Translations under genes and position numbers: made by a program
Shown here: one piece after another, positions 1 through 6,996 of the stretch
Numbering within the stretch: position 1 is the stretch's first letter
How the letters are laid out: each line of letters starts with the position of its first letter
Notes under the pieces: generated by a model
Databases searched by the model: none
Told to the model about the DNA's origin: nothing
The model's input: the letters and a program-made list of their open reading frames with translations, nothing else
Origin: a bacterium
GTDB lineage: Bacteria; Desulfobacterota_D; UBA1144
Length of the DNA stretch: 8,486 nt
Direction: 5' to 3'
NCBI GenBank assembly: GCA_002701865.2
Contig: NZWH02000016.1
Location: forward strand, 48,466 to 56,951

Positions 1-281
1 GCTGATAAAATTGAAAGCAGACCGAGGTGGTTCTTATCTCGTGGATAATCTAGAATTATAGATATAGATATATTCTTTTCTTCAAAAGACTTCCACTCCC
101 TATTGTCTCTCCCTCTCCCCTTTGTTTGACAATTAGCAATTATAACTGTTGAGTCGTTTGGATTATCTAAGGATTGAGCATAAGAATTTGTGGAATCAAT
201 TTTATCCAAAACAATAACCCTCTTTATAGATGAACAAAGAGCCTTATTTGCCGAAATTTTTTCTCTTAAATTTTTTAACAC
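1..281 (-). CDS. birA: Biotin--[acetyl-CoA-carboxylase] ligase (partial, C-terminus off the window)
   Basis: Only the first 93 codons lie in the window. Translating the minus strand from GTG at 281-279 gives the biotin protein ligase catalytic core: an LDKIDSTNSYA segment (residues 25-35, the family STN motif) and ANCQTKGRGRDNREW (49-63), whose QTxGRGR loop binds biotin and biotinyl-5'-AMP in this family. NISISIIL (70-77) then matches the following core strand. The enzyme activates biotin with ATP and transfers it to the carrier protein of acetyl-CoA carboxylase in the cytoplasm. The catalytic domain begins almost at once, so there is no N-terminal winged-helix domain; this is a non-repressor (class I) ligase. 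The start is GTG because the preceding in-frame codon is the rodA stop (TAA, 284-282); GGGA lies about 6 nt upstream as a weak ribosome-binding site. A TTG at 209-207 is a less likely start. The usual glycine after GRGRx is asparagine (N60). Confidence 0.88.
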   Translation of the reverse strand, partial: MLKNLREKISANKALCSSIKRVIVLDKIDSTNSYAQSLDNPNDSTVIIANCQTKGRGRDNREWKSFEEKNISISIILDYPRDKNHLGLLSILS

Positions 282-1388
282 TTATAGTCCCAACCTATTA
301 ACATCTTTATAGTCGCTAACAACTAGGGCTATCAAACTAAGTGCAATAGCTCCACATATTAACGAGGACCCTCCGTAGCTAAACATCAATAATGGAATTC
401 CTACTACGGGGAAAAGCCCTATAGTCATAGATATATTAATTAATAAATGGAAAAAGAAATAGGAGCTTAAACCAAAAAGAAGAACTTGTAGAAAACTATC
501 TTTTATTTTATTTAAAAACAATAAGGAGTAGACTACTAAGAAAGAATAGAGGCCAATTAAAAATATTGATCCCAAAAAACCTGTTTGTTCTGCCCACACA
601 GAGAAGGCAAAATCGGTATGCTTCTCAGGCAAAAATTTAAGTTTTGCCTGTGAGCTATTACCTAACCCTTTACCTAGAAACTTACCAGAACCAATGGCAA
701 CCTTTGATTGAATTACATTGTAGCCATATCCAGATGGGTCATTTTCCGGGGATACAAAACTAATAACTCTTTCTTTTTGATAATCCTTAAGCCCATAGTT
801 CCATATTGGAATAGACAGGGCAAGCATTAAAATACCTACGACGATTAAGACTTTCTTGTTATAGGAAAAACTTATAATAACTGTAAGAGAAACTACTAAA
901 AGCATCAATGCAGAACCAAGGTCAGGTTGGAACATTATCAAGGCGAAAGGAATAAGAAAAAAAGAAATACCTAAAAAGTATTTTACTAAATAGGATTTGG
1001 AATAGGCACCTAATTCGGAATAAAATTTGGCAATAACAAATATAAATGAAATTTTAACAAGTTCGGAGGGTTGAAAAGACATAAAATTACCAATCTTAAT
1101 CCAGCTTTTGGCACCAGAGATTTTTTGACCAAAGAATAAAACGAAAATAAGAAGTATTATTGAAAAAATATAGAACGGAACAGATAAATTTTTGATTGTT
1201 TGAAGTCTTAGCCTAGTAACTATAATACAAATCAACACTGCCACAACTATCCAAACAAACTGTTTAAAGGAGTAGGAACTTAAGAAAGAATTTTCTTTAA
1301 TATAAATTAGATTAACAAAGCCAAGGAACATAATTAAAAAACCTGCGATAAGAATTTTACCTTCAGGTTTTCTGATAAAGTCTATCAA
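282..1388 (-). CDS. rodA: RodA, SEDS-family peptidoglycan glycosyltransferase of the elongasome
   Basis: This 368-residue polytopic inner-membrane protein polymerises lipid II into glycan strands in complex with PBP2. The length is normal for RodA. Family landmarks are GAKSWIKIG (92-100), FQPSELVK (105-112), QPDLGSA (154-160), LPEKHTDFAFSVWAEQTG (253-270) and GIPLLMFSYGGSS (330-342). W96 and D259 align with the Trp and the essential Asp known in other RodA proteins. About ten hydrophobic segments are visible. The start codon is TTG (1388-1386): the codon just upstream in frame is a TAA stop (1391-1389), no ATG occurs before Met20, and GGTGA sits 6 nt before the TTG. The start overlaps the mrdA stop by 4 nt (TTGA), implying translational coupling with its partner transpeptidase. 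The stop TAA is followed directly by the birA GTG in the same frame. Confidence 0.96.
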   Translation of the reverse strand: MIDFIRKPEGKILIAGFLIMFLGFVNLIYIKENSFLSSYSFKQFVWIVVAVLICIIVTRLRLQTIKNLSVPFYIFSIILLIFVLFFGQKISGAKSWIKIGNFMSFQPSELVKISFIFVIAKFYSELGAYSKSYLVKYFLGISFFLIPFALIMFQPDLGSALMLLVVSLTVIISFSYNKKVLIVVGILMLALSIPIWNYGLKDYQKERVISFVSPENDPSGYGYNVIQSKVAIGSGKFLGKGLGNSSQAKLKFLPEKHTDFAFSVWAEQTGFLGSIFLIGLYSFLVVYSLLFLNKIKDSFLQVLLFGLSSYFFFHLLINISMTIGLFPVVGIPLLMFSYGGSSLICGAIALSLIALVVSDYKDVNRLGL

Positions 1389-3151
1389 TTAACTTCACCA
1401 GGTTTGGCTAGATAGTTTTTTTTATAATAATTAACAATATTTTTAGTTATAGGTCCACCTGACCTTCCTCCAGATACTCCATTTTCTACAAAAACAGTAA
1501 TAACAATCTTGGGGTCTTCAAATGGATAGTACGAGGTGTACCACCCATGGTTCTTAAATTCACCCAAATTATAATCTTTTGATCTTTTAGAAATTACTTG
1601 TGCTGTTCCAGTTTTACCTGCTAGCTTTCCATCACTTCGTGCATGGAAACCAGTTCCATCTCTATCATTAACAACTCCTAAAAGGCCCTTTTGAATCAAA
1701 AAAAGATTTTTCTTACTTATACCTAAAGTCCTATTATCTTCCTGGTCACCAGGAACAATTCTAAGATTAGGATATATCCCATTTGATGCAATTATAGAGG
1801 TCATTATTGAAGCCTGTACTGTATTAACAGTTAAATACCCTTGACCAATGGCAACATTAACCATGTCTCCTTTATACCATTTTCCTTTTAAGTATTTAGA
1901 AATAAAGTCTGTGGAAGGTATAACACCGCGATTTTGAGAAAACGGTAAGGTTACGCGCTTGCTAAACCCAAAATTTTCTAACCATTTAGAATAATTTTTA
2001 ATACCTAACGATAATCCAACTTTATAAAAAAATACATCACATGATGTAATTAAGGCGCTAACTACATTAACCTTACCGTGCCCTCCCTGCTTCCAGCATC
2101 TGAATTTCCTACCACCAAGCTCATAATATCCACGACAATAGTGTTGCGTACTTTCATTTATAACACCTTCCTCTAGGGCGGCGACGGCTGTAACTATCTT
2201 AATAATTGAACCTGGTGGATTTGAAGAAAGAAGTGTTCTATTTAGAAAAGGCTTATAGGGTTTTTCTTTAATTTTATTCCATTCCGGAACTGAAATACTT
2301 TTTGAGAATTTATTAGGGTCAAATGATGGCTTACTTACTAGTGCTAAAATTTCACCCGTTTTTATTTCATGGACCATTGCAGCTCCATTGAAATCACCAA
2401 AAGAAGAATATATTAGCTTTTCCATTTCTATATCAATAGTAAGACTTAAATCTTCACCCGCCTTATTCTTGACCTTCTTTTTATCAAACGAAACTATTCT
2501 TGATAGCACCTCACGTCCCCTACTATCAATTAACAAAAATCTTAATCCATTTGATCCTTGCAGTCTCTTATCAAATATTTTCTCTAGCCCAGAAGCTCCG
2601 AGCCTTGTAGACAGGAAGGATCCATAAACTATATCTCTTCGATCATTGGATTTAAGGTATCCAATTTTATGAGCACCTACATTTCCAAATGGATAGACTC
2701 TAAGATAATCGACAACCAACTCCAATGAAAAAAAGGAATTTAGCTTATTCTCAACTCTATAGATATTCTTTAAACCTAGGTTTTCTTTTAAAATAAATCT
2801 TTTATTTTTATTATTAGATAATTTTGATTTCTTAAGAGTTTTATTAATAATTTCTTTTTTAATTTTCAAATCTGAAATAAGAAATTTTTTTAATTTATCC
2901 AAATCATCTTTTGAATTCCTTTTATAGTAAAGATTTACAACAGCCTCACTGACTGCAATCTCTTTACCAAATCTATCTAAAATTGAACCTCTAGGTGAGG
3001 GTACAATAACTTCTTTTAAAAAATTATTACTTGAAATCTTTCTATATTCATCACCATTAATTACTTGAATATAAAAAAGCCTAAAAAGGATTACTACTAG
3101 TAGAATACTAACTATTAAAATTGATAAGTTTGATCTTTCGCTCTTGGCCAT
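1385..3151 (-). CDS. mrdA: Penicillin-binding protein 2, elongasome transpeptidase (class B PBP)
   Basis: PBP2 crosslinks peptidoglycan made by RodA during cell elongation. The 588-residue protein has one N-terminal membrane anchor (residues 9-30), a dimerisation/pedestal domain containing PRGSILDRFGKEIA (53-66), and a C-terminal transpeptidase domain. All catalytic motifs are intact: SxxK as S315-I-I-K318 within NPPGSIIK, SxD as S370-C-D372 (the PBP2 form of SxN), and KTGT at 513-516. It is somewhat shorter than E. coli PBP2 (633 residues) but complete. The ATG at 3151 lies inside mreD, giving a 37-nt overlap; no other start codon precedes the anchor helix, so this start is effectively forced. 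No Shine-Dalgarno sequence is seen in front of it. The gene end overlaps rodA by 4 nt, so PBP2 and its partner polymerase are translated in tandem. Confidence 0.96.
   Translation of the reverse strand: MAKSERSNLSILIVSILLVVILFRLFYIQVINGDEYRKISSNNFLKEVIVPSPRGSILDRFGKEIAVSEAVVNLYYKRNSKDDLDKLKKFLISDLKIKKEIINKTLKKSKLSNNKNKRFILKENLGLKNIYRVENKLNSFFSLELVVDYLRVYPFGNVGAHKIGYLKSNDRRDIVYGSFLSTRLGASGLEKIFDKRLQGSNGLRFLLIDSRGREVLSRIVSFDKKKVKNKAGEDLSLTIDIEMEKLIYSSFGDFNGAAMVHEIKTGEILALVSKPSFDPNKFSKSISVPEWNKIKEKPYKPFLNRTLLSSNPPGSIIKIVTAVAALEEGVINESTQHYCRGYYELGGRKFRCWKQGGHGKVNVVSALITSCDVFFYKVGLSLGIKNYSKWLENFGFSKRVTLPFSQNRGVIPSTDFISKYLKGKWYKGDMVNVAIGQGYLTVNTVQASIMTSIIASNGIYPNLRIVPGDQEDNRTLGISKKNLFLIQKGLLGVVNDRDGTGFHARSDGKLAGKTGTAQVISKRSKDYNLGEFKNHGWYTSYYPFEDPKIVITVFVENGVSGGRSGGPITKNIVNYYKKNYLAKPGEVN
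1395..1399 (-). promoter_or_regulatory. Ribosome-binding site of rodA that supports its TTG start
   Basis: On the minus strand GGTGA (1399-1395) lies 6 nt before the TTG at 1388. It falls within the last codons of mrdA. Together with the in-frame TAA immediately upstream of the TTG it fixes the rodA start. It is one of the few recognisable Shine-Dalgarno sequences on this strand. Confidence 0.55.
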
Positions 3152-3621
3152 GAGGTATACTTAATTATAATCAATAAAATCATAGAAATGAAAAAGTTGT
3201 ATATTATAGGAATTCCAATAAATGATACATATTCATATAATTCAACATTAAACAGTAGGCTATAGAAAATAAAACTTACAAAATAAAATAGTGAAAGGAA
3301 TATTAATAACATTATTGAGTCATTTCTTATATTCTCCCAAAAAAACTTTTGAACATAAACAATAAATACATAAGAAGTTAAAATTTTGACAGCTAATTCT
3401 ATGTAAGCATAAGAATCAGAAAGGCTTAAGTAGAAAAATAATGATGTTAAACCAATTAGTACTTTTGTTTTAGAGATACCTGTGATTAATAATATAAAAA
3501 TATAAACTAATGAAACATCTACATGGCCTCCAAAGTCTATAGTGCTTGAATTAGGATAAATAGGAAGCAATAAAAGAGATAGTCCTCCAAAAATTGATAT
3601 AAAAGTATTTTGTCTAATCAT
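3115..3621 (-). CDS. mreD: Rod shape-determining membrane protein MreD
   Basis: This is a 168-residue, very hydrophobic protein with about five to six membrane segments (for example residues 8-22, 37-50, 53-66, 76-90, 103-124 and 135-152). Size, hydrophobic profile and position between mreC and mrdA identify it as MreD, an integral membrane component that links the MreB scaffold to the PBP2-RodA synthase. MreD sequences are poorly conserved, so the call rests mainly on synteny and topology. The ATG overlaps the mreC stop by 8 nt (ATGATTAG), suggesting coupled translation. The last 12 codons, a basic/polar cytoplasmic-looking tail containing SWPRAKDQ, overlap the start of mrdA by 37 nt. No Shine-Dalgarno sequence precedes the start. 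Confidence 0.87.
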   Translation of the reverse strand: MIRQNTFISIFGGLSLLLLPIYPNSSTIDFGGHVDVSLVYIFILLITGISKTKVLIGLTSLFFYLSLSDSYAYIELAVKILTSYVFIVYVQKFFWENIRNDSIMLLIFLSLFYFVSFIFYSLLFNVELYEYVSFIGIPIIYNFFISMILLIIIKYTSWPRAKDQTYQF

Positions 3622-4339
3622 TAATTATAACCGTTAGAAACTTTGCATTCCTAGGGTCTATTAAATCCTTTATTGAAAGATCTAAAAAACCTTCGTAATC
3701 AACTACACGAGAAATCTCTCCAATTTTAATTCCTGGATACTCTTCAATACTATTGGTTGCTATGAAAACATCGTCTCCCTCAACAATTTTTTCATCCCTA
3801 GTTATATATTTAATTCGAGAAGACATACCATTTCCTTTTAATAAGCCAGGAATCTTATTCTGTCCTACGAAGACCATGATTGTAAAATTAGGATTAAAAG
3901 GGAAAAGTATCTCGGAAGACTCTTTGTTAACATCTGATACTTTACCTACTAAACCCTTAGGGCTAATTGCCAAGAAACCCTTCCTTACTCCGTGCAATGA
4001 GCCTTTATTGATTACTCCTGAAGAAGTAAAAGTAAAAGGAGAAACGATAACAAGCTCTGCATTTATAAGTGATAGGGATTTTGGTAAATTATAGTTGAGA
4101 GTTTTTTTTAGAGATAAATTTTCATTAATAAGAGCATCTTGCAACTTTATTCGAGCCTCTAAAATAGAAATCTTTTCTTTTAAAGAAGAATTGATTGATA
4201 GATAATCACTTTTATAAGAAAAATTAGATATTAAAAAGTTTGAAAGATAAAAATTAAAGTTTAAGAAGAAAAAAGCAAAGACTAAGCTAGACCCTAGTAA
4301 AGTTAACAAAAATTTTTTTTTGGTTTTTTTTGATAACAT
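3614..4339 (-). CDS. mreC: Rod shape-determining protein MreC
   Basis: MreC is a bitopic membrane protein whose periplasmic part stimulates PBP2-RodA and connects it with MreB/MreD. The 241-residue product has a basic N-terminus (KKTKKK, 4-9), one membrane segment (about 11-34), a predicted coiled coil (about 45-83, heptad-like LKEKISILEARIKLQDALI) and the paired beta-barrel region. The family hallmark is clear at 110-133: INKGSLHGVRKGF followed by SPKGLVGKV. It is short for the family (commonly about 270-370 residues) because it lacks any C-terminal extension beyond the second barrel. It starts 7 nt after the mreB stop and overlaps mreD by 8 nt. No clear ribosome-binding site is visible. The first codons contain runs of 8 and 9 consecutive A residues on the coding strand (4331-4324 and 4321-4313), a place where slippage or sequencing error could occur. 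Confidence 0.93.
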   Translation of the reverse strand: MLSKKTKKKFLLTLLGSSLVFAFFFLNFNFYLSNFLISNFSYKSDYLSINSSLKEKISILEARIKLQDALINENLSLKKTLNYNLPKSLSLINAELVIVSPFTFTSSGVINKGSLHGVRKGFLAISPKGLVGKVSDVNKESSEILFPFNPNFTIMVFVGQNKIPGLLKGNGMSSRIKYITRDEKIVEGDDVFIATNSIEEYPGIKIGEISRVVDYEGFLDLSIKDLIDPRNAKFLTVIIND

Positions 4340-4346
4340 CTAACAA

Positions 4347-5402
4347 CTAAAGAGAAATCTTTCTTAAAGTATTGATTTCCTCTAATGCTTTTCCGCATCC
4401 TCTCACAACACACATCAATGGATCGTCAGCAACTGTTACTTTTAATCTAGTTGCTTTTGACAACCTCTCGGCTAAACCTCCAAGTAGCGCTCCACCACCA
4501 GCAAGCACTATTCCATCAACCATAATATCTCCAGATAGTTCAGGAGGAGTCGAATCTAAAGTTTCAACAACGGTATTAAGAATATCTATTACAGACTCAT
4601 CAAGAGCCCTTTTCGTATCAATAGCTGTCAACTGTATTGACTCCGGTAAACCTGATTCCAAACTTCTTCCTCTTACAGACATTTTTAAACTTTCACTAGG
4701 AACATCTGTAACGTCACATATTGTTTTTTTAACGCTCTCGGCCATATTTTCACCGATTAACAATCCATAAGTACTCTTTACATAGGCTATAATTGCCTGA
4801 TTCATTGAGTCACCGGCTGTCTTTATAGACCTACTTATAACAAGCCCTCCAAGAGATATAACAGATATACCTGTAGTACCGCCACCTATGTCAATAATCA
4901 TTCCGCCCCTTGAATTAAGCACAGAGTCCATATTCGCACCTAGGGCTGCTGCCATTGTTTCTTCTATAAGATAGACCTCTCGAGCACCGGCAGATTCAGC
5001 TGCTTCAACTACCGCTCTTTTTTCAACCGGTGTAATACCTATAGGTACTGAAACAACAACTCTTGGTCTAACAAGAAAATTATTTTTATGATATTTCGAG
5101 ATGAAATATTCAAGCATTTTTTGGGTTACCTCAAAATCTGCTATAACGCCTTCTTTTAATGGCCTAATGGCTTCAATAGTTCCAGGTGTTTTTCCTATCA
5201 TTTGCTTGGCTTCGTCACCAACTGCCAAAATATTAACTTCACCTGCCTTATCTATTTGTACTGCAACAACCGAAGGTTCATTTGCAACTATCCCTTTATC
5301 TTTAATGTAAACAACTACGTTTGCAGTTCCTAAATCTAGGCCTATATCAATAGAAAAATAGTTAGCGAGCTTGTCCCATATAGTATAGTTAGTCTTTTTC
5401 AT
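4347..5402 (-). CDS. mreB: Rod shape-determining protein MreB, bacterial actin
   Basis: MreB forms membrane-bound ATP-dependent filaments under the inner membrane that orient the elongation machinery. The 351-residue protein has the full actin fold: phosphate-1 loop IGLDLGTANVVVY (20-32), the conserved VANEPSVVA (39-47), VVVSVPIGITPVEKRAV (115-131), connect-1/phosphate-2 with GGMIIDIGGGTTG (166-178), E222/K225 of the GExxAExxK motif, and the adenosine motif GIVLAGGGALLGGL (297-310). An amphipathic membrane-binding helix is plausible at TIWDKLANYFS (7-17). Some usually invariant residues differ: EETMAAALG (148-155) instead of EEPMAAAIG, and AGDSMNQAI (196-204) where an acidic pair normally replaces N-Q. 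The start ATG at 5402 is 36 nt after the upstream gene and has no Shine-Dalgarno sequence. Length and nucleotide-binding motifs are intact, so it should be functional. Confidence 0.97.
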   Translation of the reverse strand: MKKTNYTIWDKLANYFSIDIGLDLGTANVVVYIKDKGIVANEPSVVAVQIDKAGEVNILAVGDEAKQMIGKTPGTIEAIRPLKEGVIADFEVTQKMLEYFISKYHKNNFLVRPRVVVSVPIGITPVEKRAVVEAAESAGAREVYLIEETMAAALGANMDSVLNSRGGMIIDIGGGTTGISVISLGGLVISRSIKTAGDSMNQAIIAYVKSTYGLLIGENMAESVKKTICDVTDVPSESLKMSVRGRSLESGLPESIQLTAIDTKRALDESVIDILNTVVETLDSTPPELSGDIMVDGIVLAGGGALLGGLAERLSKATRLKVTVADDPLMCVVRGCGKALEEINTLRKISL

Positions 5403-5438
5403 GAAAGTAATTATGATTCATATACAATTTTTTTCAAT

Positions 5439-6935
5439 TTATTTTACTTTTTGGCCAGAAACAAATTCAATCTTATATTTATAGTATTTATAAGAATTAA
5501 TATTATCAATTTTAATTGACCTATAGGTTCGCTCTTCTTTAGGATTGATCTTACCGGACCCATTTAAAGTCAAAATTTTAATAACTTCATTGTCATTATT
5601 TAATAAAGTTAAATTAAAAGTTGGGTTAAATATTACGTGTGATGATATGTTGAGAACCTTCACAGAAGCAAGCCTCGCTATATCTACATTTAAAATTAGA
5701 AGCTCATTGTTAGAATCAAATGTAACCAGCTTATTGTTCACTTGATCAATAGCTACATTTTTTTTTAATTCTGATTCCTCCTTAATTAAATCATCTCTCT
5801 TGATTTTTTGGACAGAACTAATCATTTCAGCTGATGAAATAGAAAGAGAAAGTGCATCAAAATTATTTTCAATAATTCCAAAATTTACACTAGAAAAAAC
5901 CTTTGATGAGTAAGGACTAATTGTATCGTTAATTTTAATTTTCTTTGATGTAATAGTGCTACCCGCCGAATTCATAAAGCCAACAATGATAGCAATATCA
6001 CTATATTCGTATCTACTGTTATTGGACAAATTAATATTTATTAAACCAATAGTATTTTTACTTTTATTTATTACATCAAAACTATTTATTATTAAGTCTG
6101 CTGAAGGATATGGACTATCAAAGCTTGAATTAGACATATCCTGAGTTGCAAGCTTAGAATCGCCTCCCTTACTTAGGTACTCGGTGTCACCAATTAACTT
6201 TCCGTCATGCACTGTTAAACTTATATCTGAAAAATAATCTAAAGTAAGACCAGGGATCTGAAATTCTTTAGAAATTTTTGTTTCTCCAGGCCCTATAACA
6301 ATTCGATCTTTGAAAATTATTGATTTAAGAAGCTCGCCATTTTGATCTAAAAAATTTACAGAAAAAGCAACGTCTTTAAAAAAATTTTTACTATTATTAG
6401 TATAAGAAAGATTTTTTACTTGAATAGTTTTGGTTGCTATTTTGTCAAGAATATATTCGAACTTGTTAATTTTAATAGCATTCTTTGCTTTAATCTTAAT
6501 TCTGTCTTGTTTATAGGCAACTTTTGCAGACTCAATATTAACCAAGGTCTTTTCTGGCGAAAAGCTCAATATTGGAGTTTGAACTGAATCAAACCTCTTT
6601 TTACTATTCGGACCTATTTCACCAGGAAGAGAAATTTGAAACTTGTAGGGCACCCCATTTTGGCTATAAATTATTATCTCTATCTTTAGATTTTTATAAT
6701 TAAGGTTTGAGTTATTAGTAATTTCAATATATTCGAATAGACCCAGTGTACTTTGTGCCTTATGTTTCCATTTAAAATCAGAGATCTGAATCTTAGATAG
6801 ATTAACTTTATTAATATTTGCTCTTAATTCATCTTCATTATCCTGAATTTGAGCACCTAAATATAAATGAGGCACTGTCAAAAAGAGTGCAAAAAACATA
6901 GAGAAAAGAATAAAAGTATTATTTAATTTTTTCAT
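5439..6935 (-). CDS. Secreted protein of unknown function with four tandem FxLYD-like beta-sandwich repeats
   Basis: I do not recognise an ortholog. The 498-residue protein begins with a signal peptide (MKKLNN, hydrophobic 7-26, likely cleavage after LGA at 26-28); there is no lipobox cysteine and no later membrane segment, so it is probably a soluble periplasmic or exported protein. Four divergent repeats of about 90 residues follow: roughly 48-138, 154-248, 280-371 and 411-494. Each has an early strand, then [TS]NNS with an aromatic/[ND] pair (TNNS at 73-76 and 179-182, SNNS at 304-307; lost in repeat 4), a strand ending before an xxxG/xxxE turn, and an I-x-P turn (107-109, 214-216, 339-341, 463-465). 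This resembles FxLYD/Ig-like domains, which are mostly binding modules. A polar linker rich in S, D and K (249-279) and a charged stretch (377-400) separate the units. It is the first gene of the mreB-mreC-mreD-mrdA-rodA string, 36 nt before mreB, so a role in envelope growth is inferred only from context. Confidence 0.8.
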   Translation of the reverse strand: MKKLNNTFILFSMFFALFLTVPHLYLGAQIQDNEDELRANINKVNLSKIQISDFKWKHKAQSTLGLFEYIEITNNSNLNYKNLKIEIIIYSQNGVPYKFQISLPGEIGPNSKKRFDSVQTPILSFSPEKTLVNIESAKVAYKQDRIKIKAKNAIKINKFEYILDKIATKTIQVKNLSYTNNSKNFFKDVAFSVNFLDQNGELLKSIIFKDRIVIGPGETKISKEFQIPGLTLDYFSDISLTVHDGKLIGDTEYLSKGGDSKLATQDMSNSSFDSPYPSADLIINSFDVINKSKNTIGLININLSNNSRYEYSDIAIIVGFMNSAGSTITSKKIKINDTISPYSSKVFSSVNFGIIENNFDALSLSISSAEMISSVQKIKRDDLIKEESELKKNVAIDQVNNKLVTFDSNNELLILNVDIARLASVKVLNISSHVIFNPTFNLTLLNNDNEVIKILTLNGSGKINPKEERTYRSIKIDNINSYKYYKYKIEFVSGQKVK

Positions 6936-6951
6936 AGCGTTTTGTTAAAAA

Positions 6952-6980
6952 ATAATATCTGATAAACTTTACCATGTAAT
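6952..6980 (-). promoter_or_regulatory. Candidate sigma-70-type promoter for the elongasome gene string
   Basis: On the minus strand ATTACA (6980-6975) is followed after 17 nt by TATTAT (6957-6952), matching 4 of 6 and 5 of 6 consensus positions. A start point about 7 nt further would be near 6945, leaving a leader of only about 10 nt before the ATG at 6935. That fits the absence of a Shine-Dalgarno sequence there. It would drive the FxLYD-like gene and, by read-through, mreB to birA. In such AT-rich DNA chance matches are common, so this is a prediction. Confidence 0.4.
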
Positions 6981-6989
6981 TACCCATGG
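6969..6989. repeat. Short repeat in the divergent spacer, possible operator or leader hairpin
   Basis: CCATG (6972-6976) and CATGG (6985-6989) form a perfect 5-bp inverted repeat with an 8-nt loop. The same bases also read as two near-direct copies, TTACCATG (6969-6976) and TTACCCATG (6980-6988), about one helical turn apart. The element covers the -35 box of the predicted minus promoter, and its right arm shares GG with the ribosome-binding site at 6988. It could be an operator or an RNA hairpin; it is short enough to be chance. Confidence 0.3.
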
Positions 6990-6993
6990 AGGA
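6988..6993 (+). promoter_or_regulatory. Strong but closely spaced ribosome-binding site of the GYD-domain gene
   Basis: GGAGGA ends only 3 nt before the ATG at 6997, closer than the usual 5-9 nt counted from GGAGG. It is the best Shine-Dalgarno match in the window and supports the 6997 start. Its first two G residues belong to the right arm of the CCATG/CATGG inverted repeat. Confidence 0.6.
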
Positions 6994-6996
6994 TAT

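Noticed and set aside
279..284. A true RodA-BirA fusion gene broken by a sequencing error
   Set aside because: Both proteins have normal ends: RodA finishes at its usual length and BirA starts with its catalytic domain. An adjacent stop and start is the simpler reading.
2388..5745. Several open frames of about 60-130 codons on the plus strand opposite mrdA, mreC, mreB and the FxLYD-like gene
   Set aside because: They lie wholly inside well-supported genes on the other strand, lack ribosome-binding sites, and their Ser/Ile/Pro-rich translations look like antisense of conserved coding sequence.
6942..6968. Possible plus-strand promoter TTGTTA with TAAACT or GATAAA for the GYD cassette
   Set aside because: Spacing is 13-15 nt and the matches are weak; not better than chance in this AT-rich spacer.
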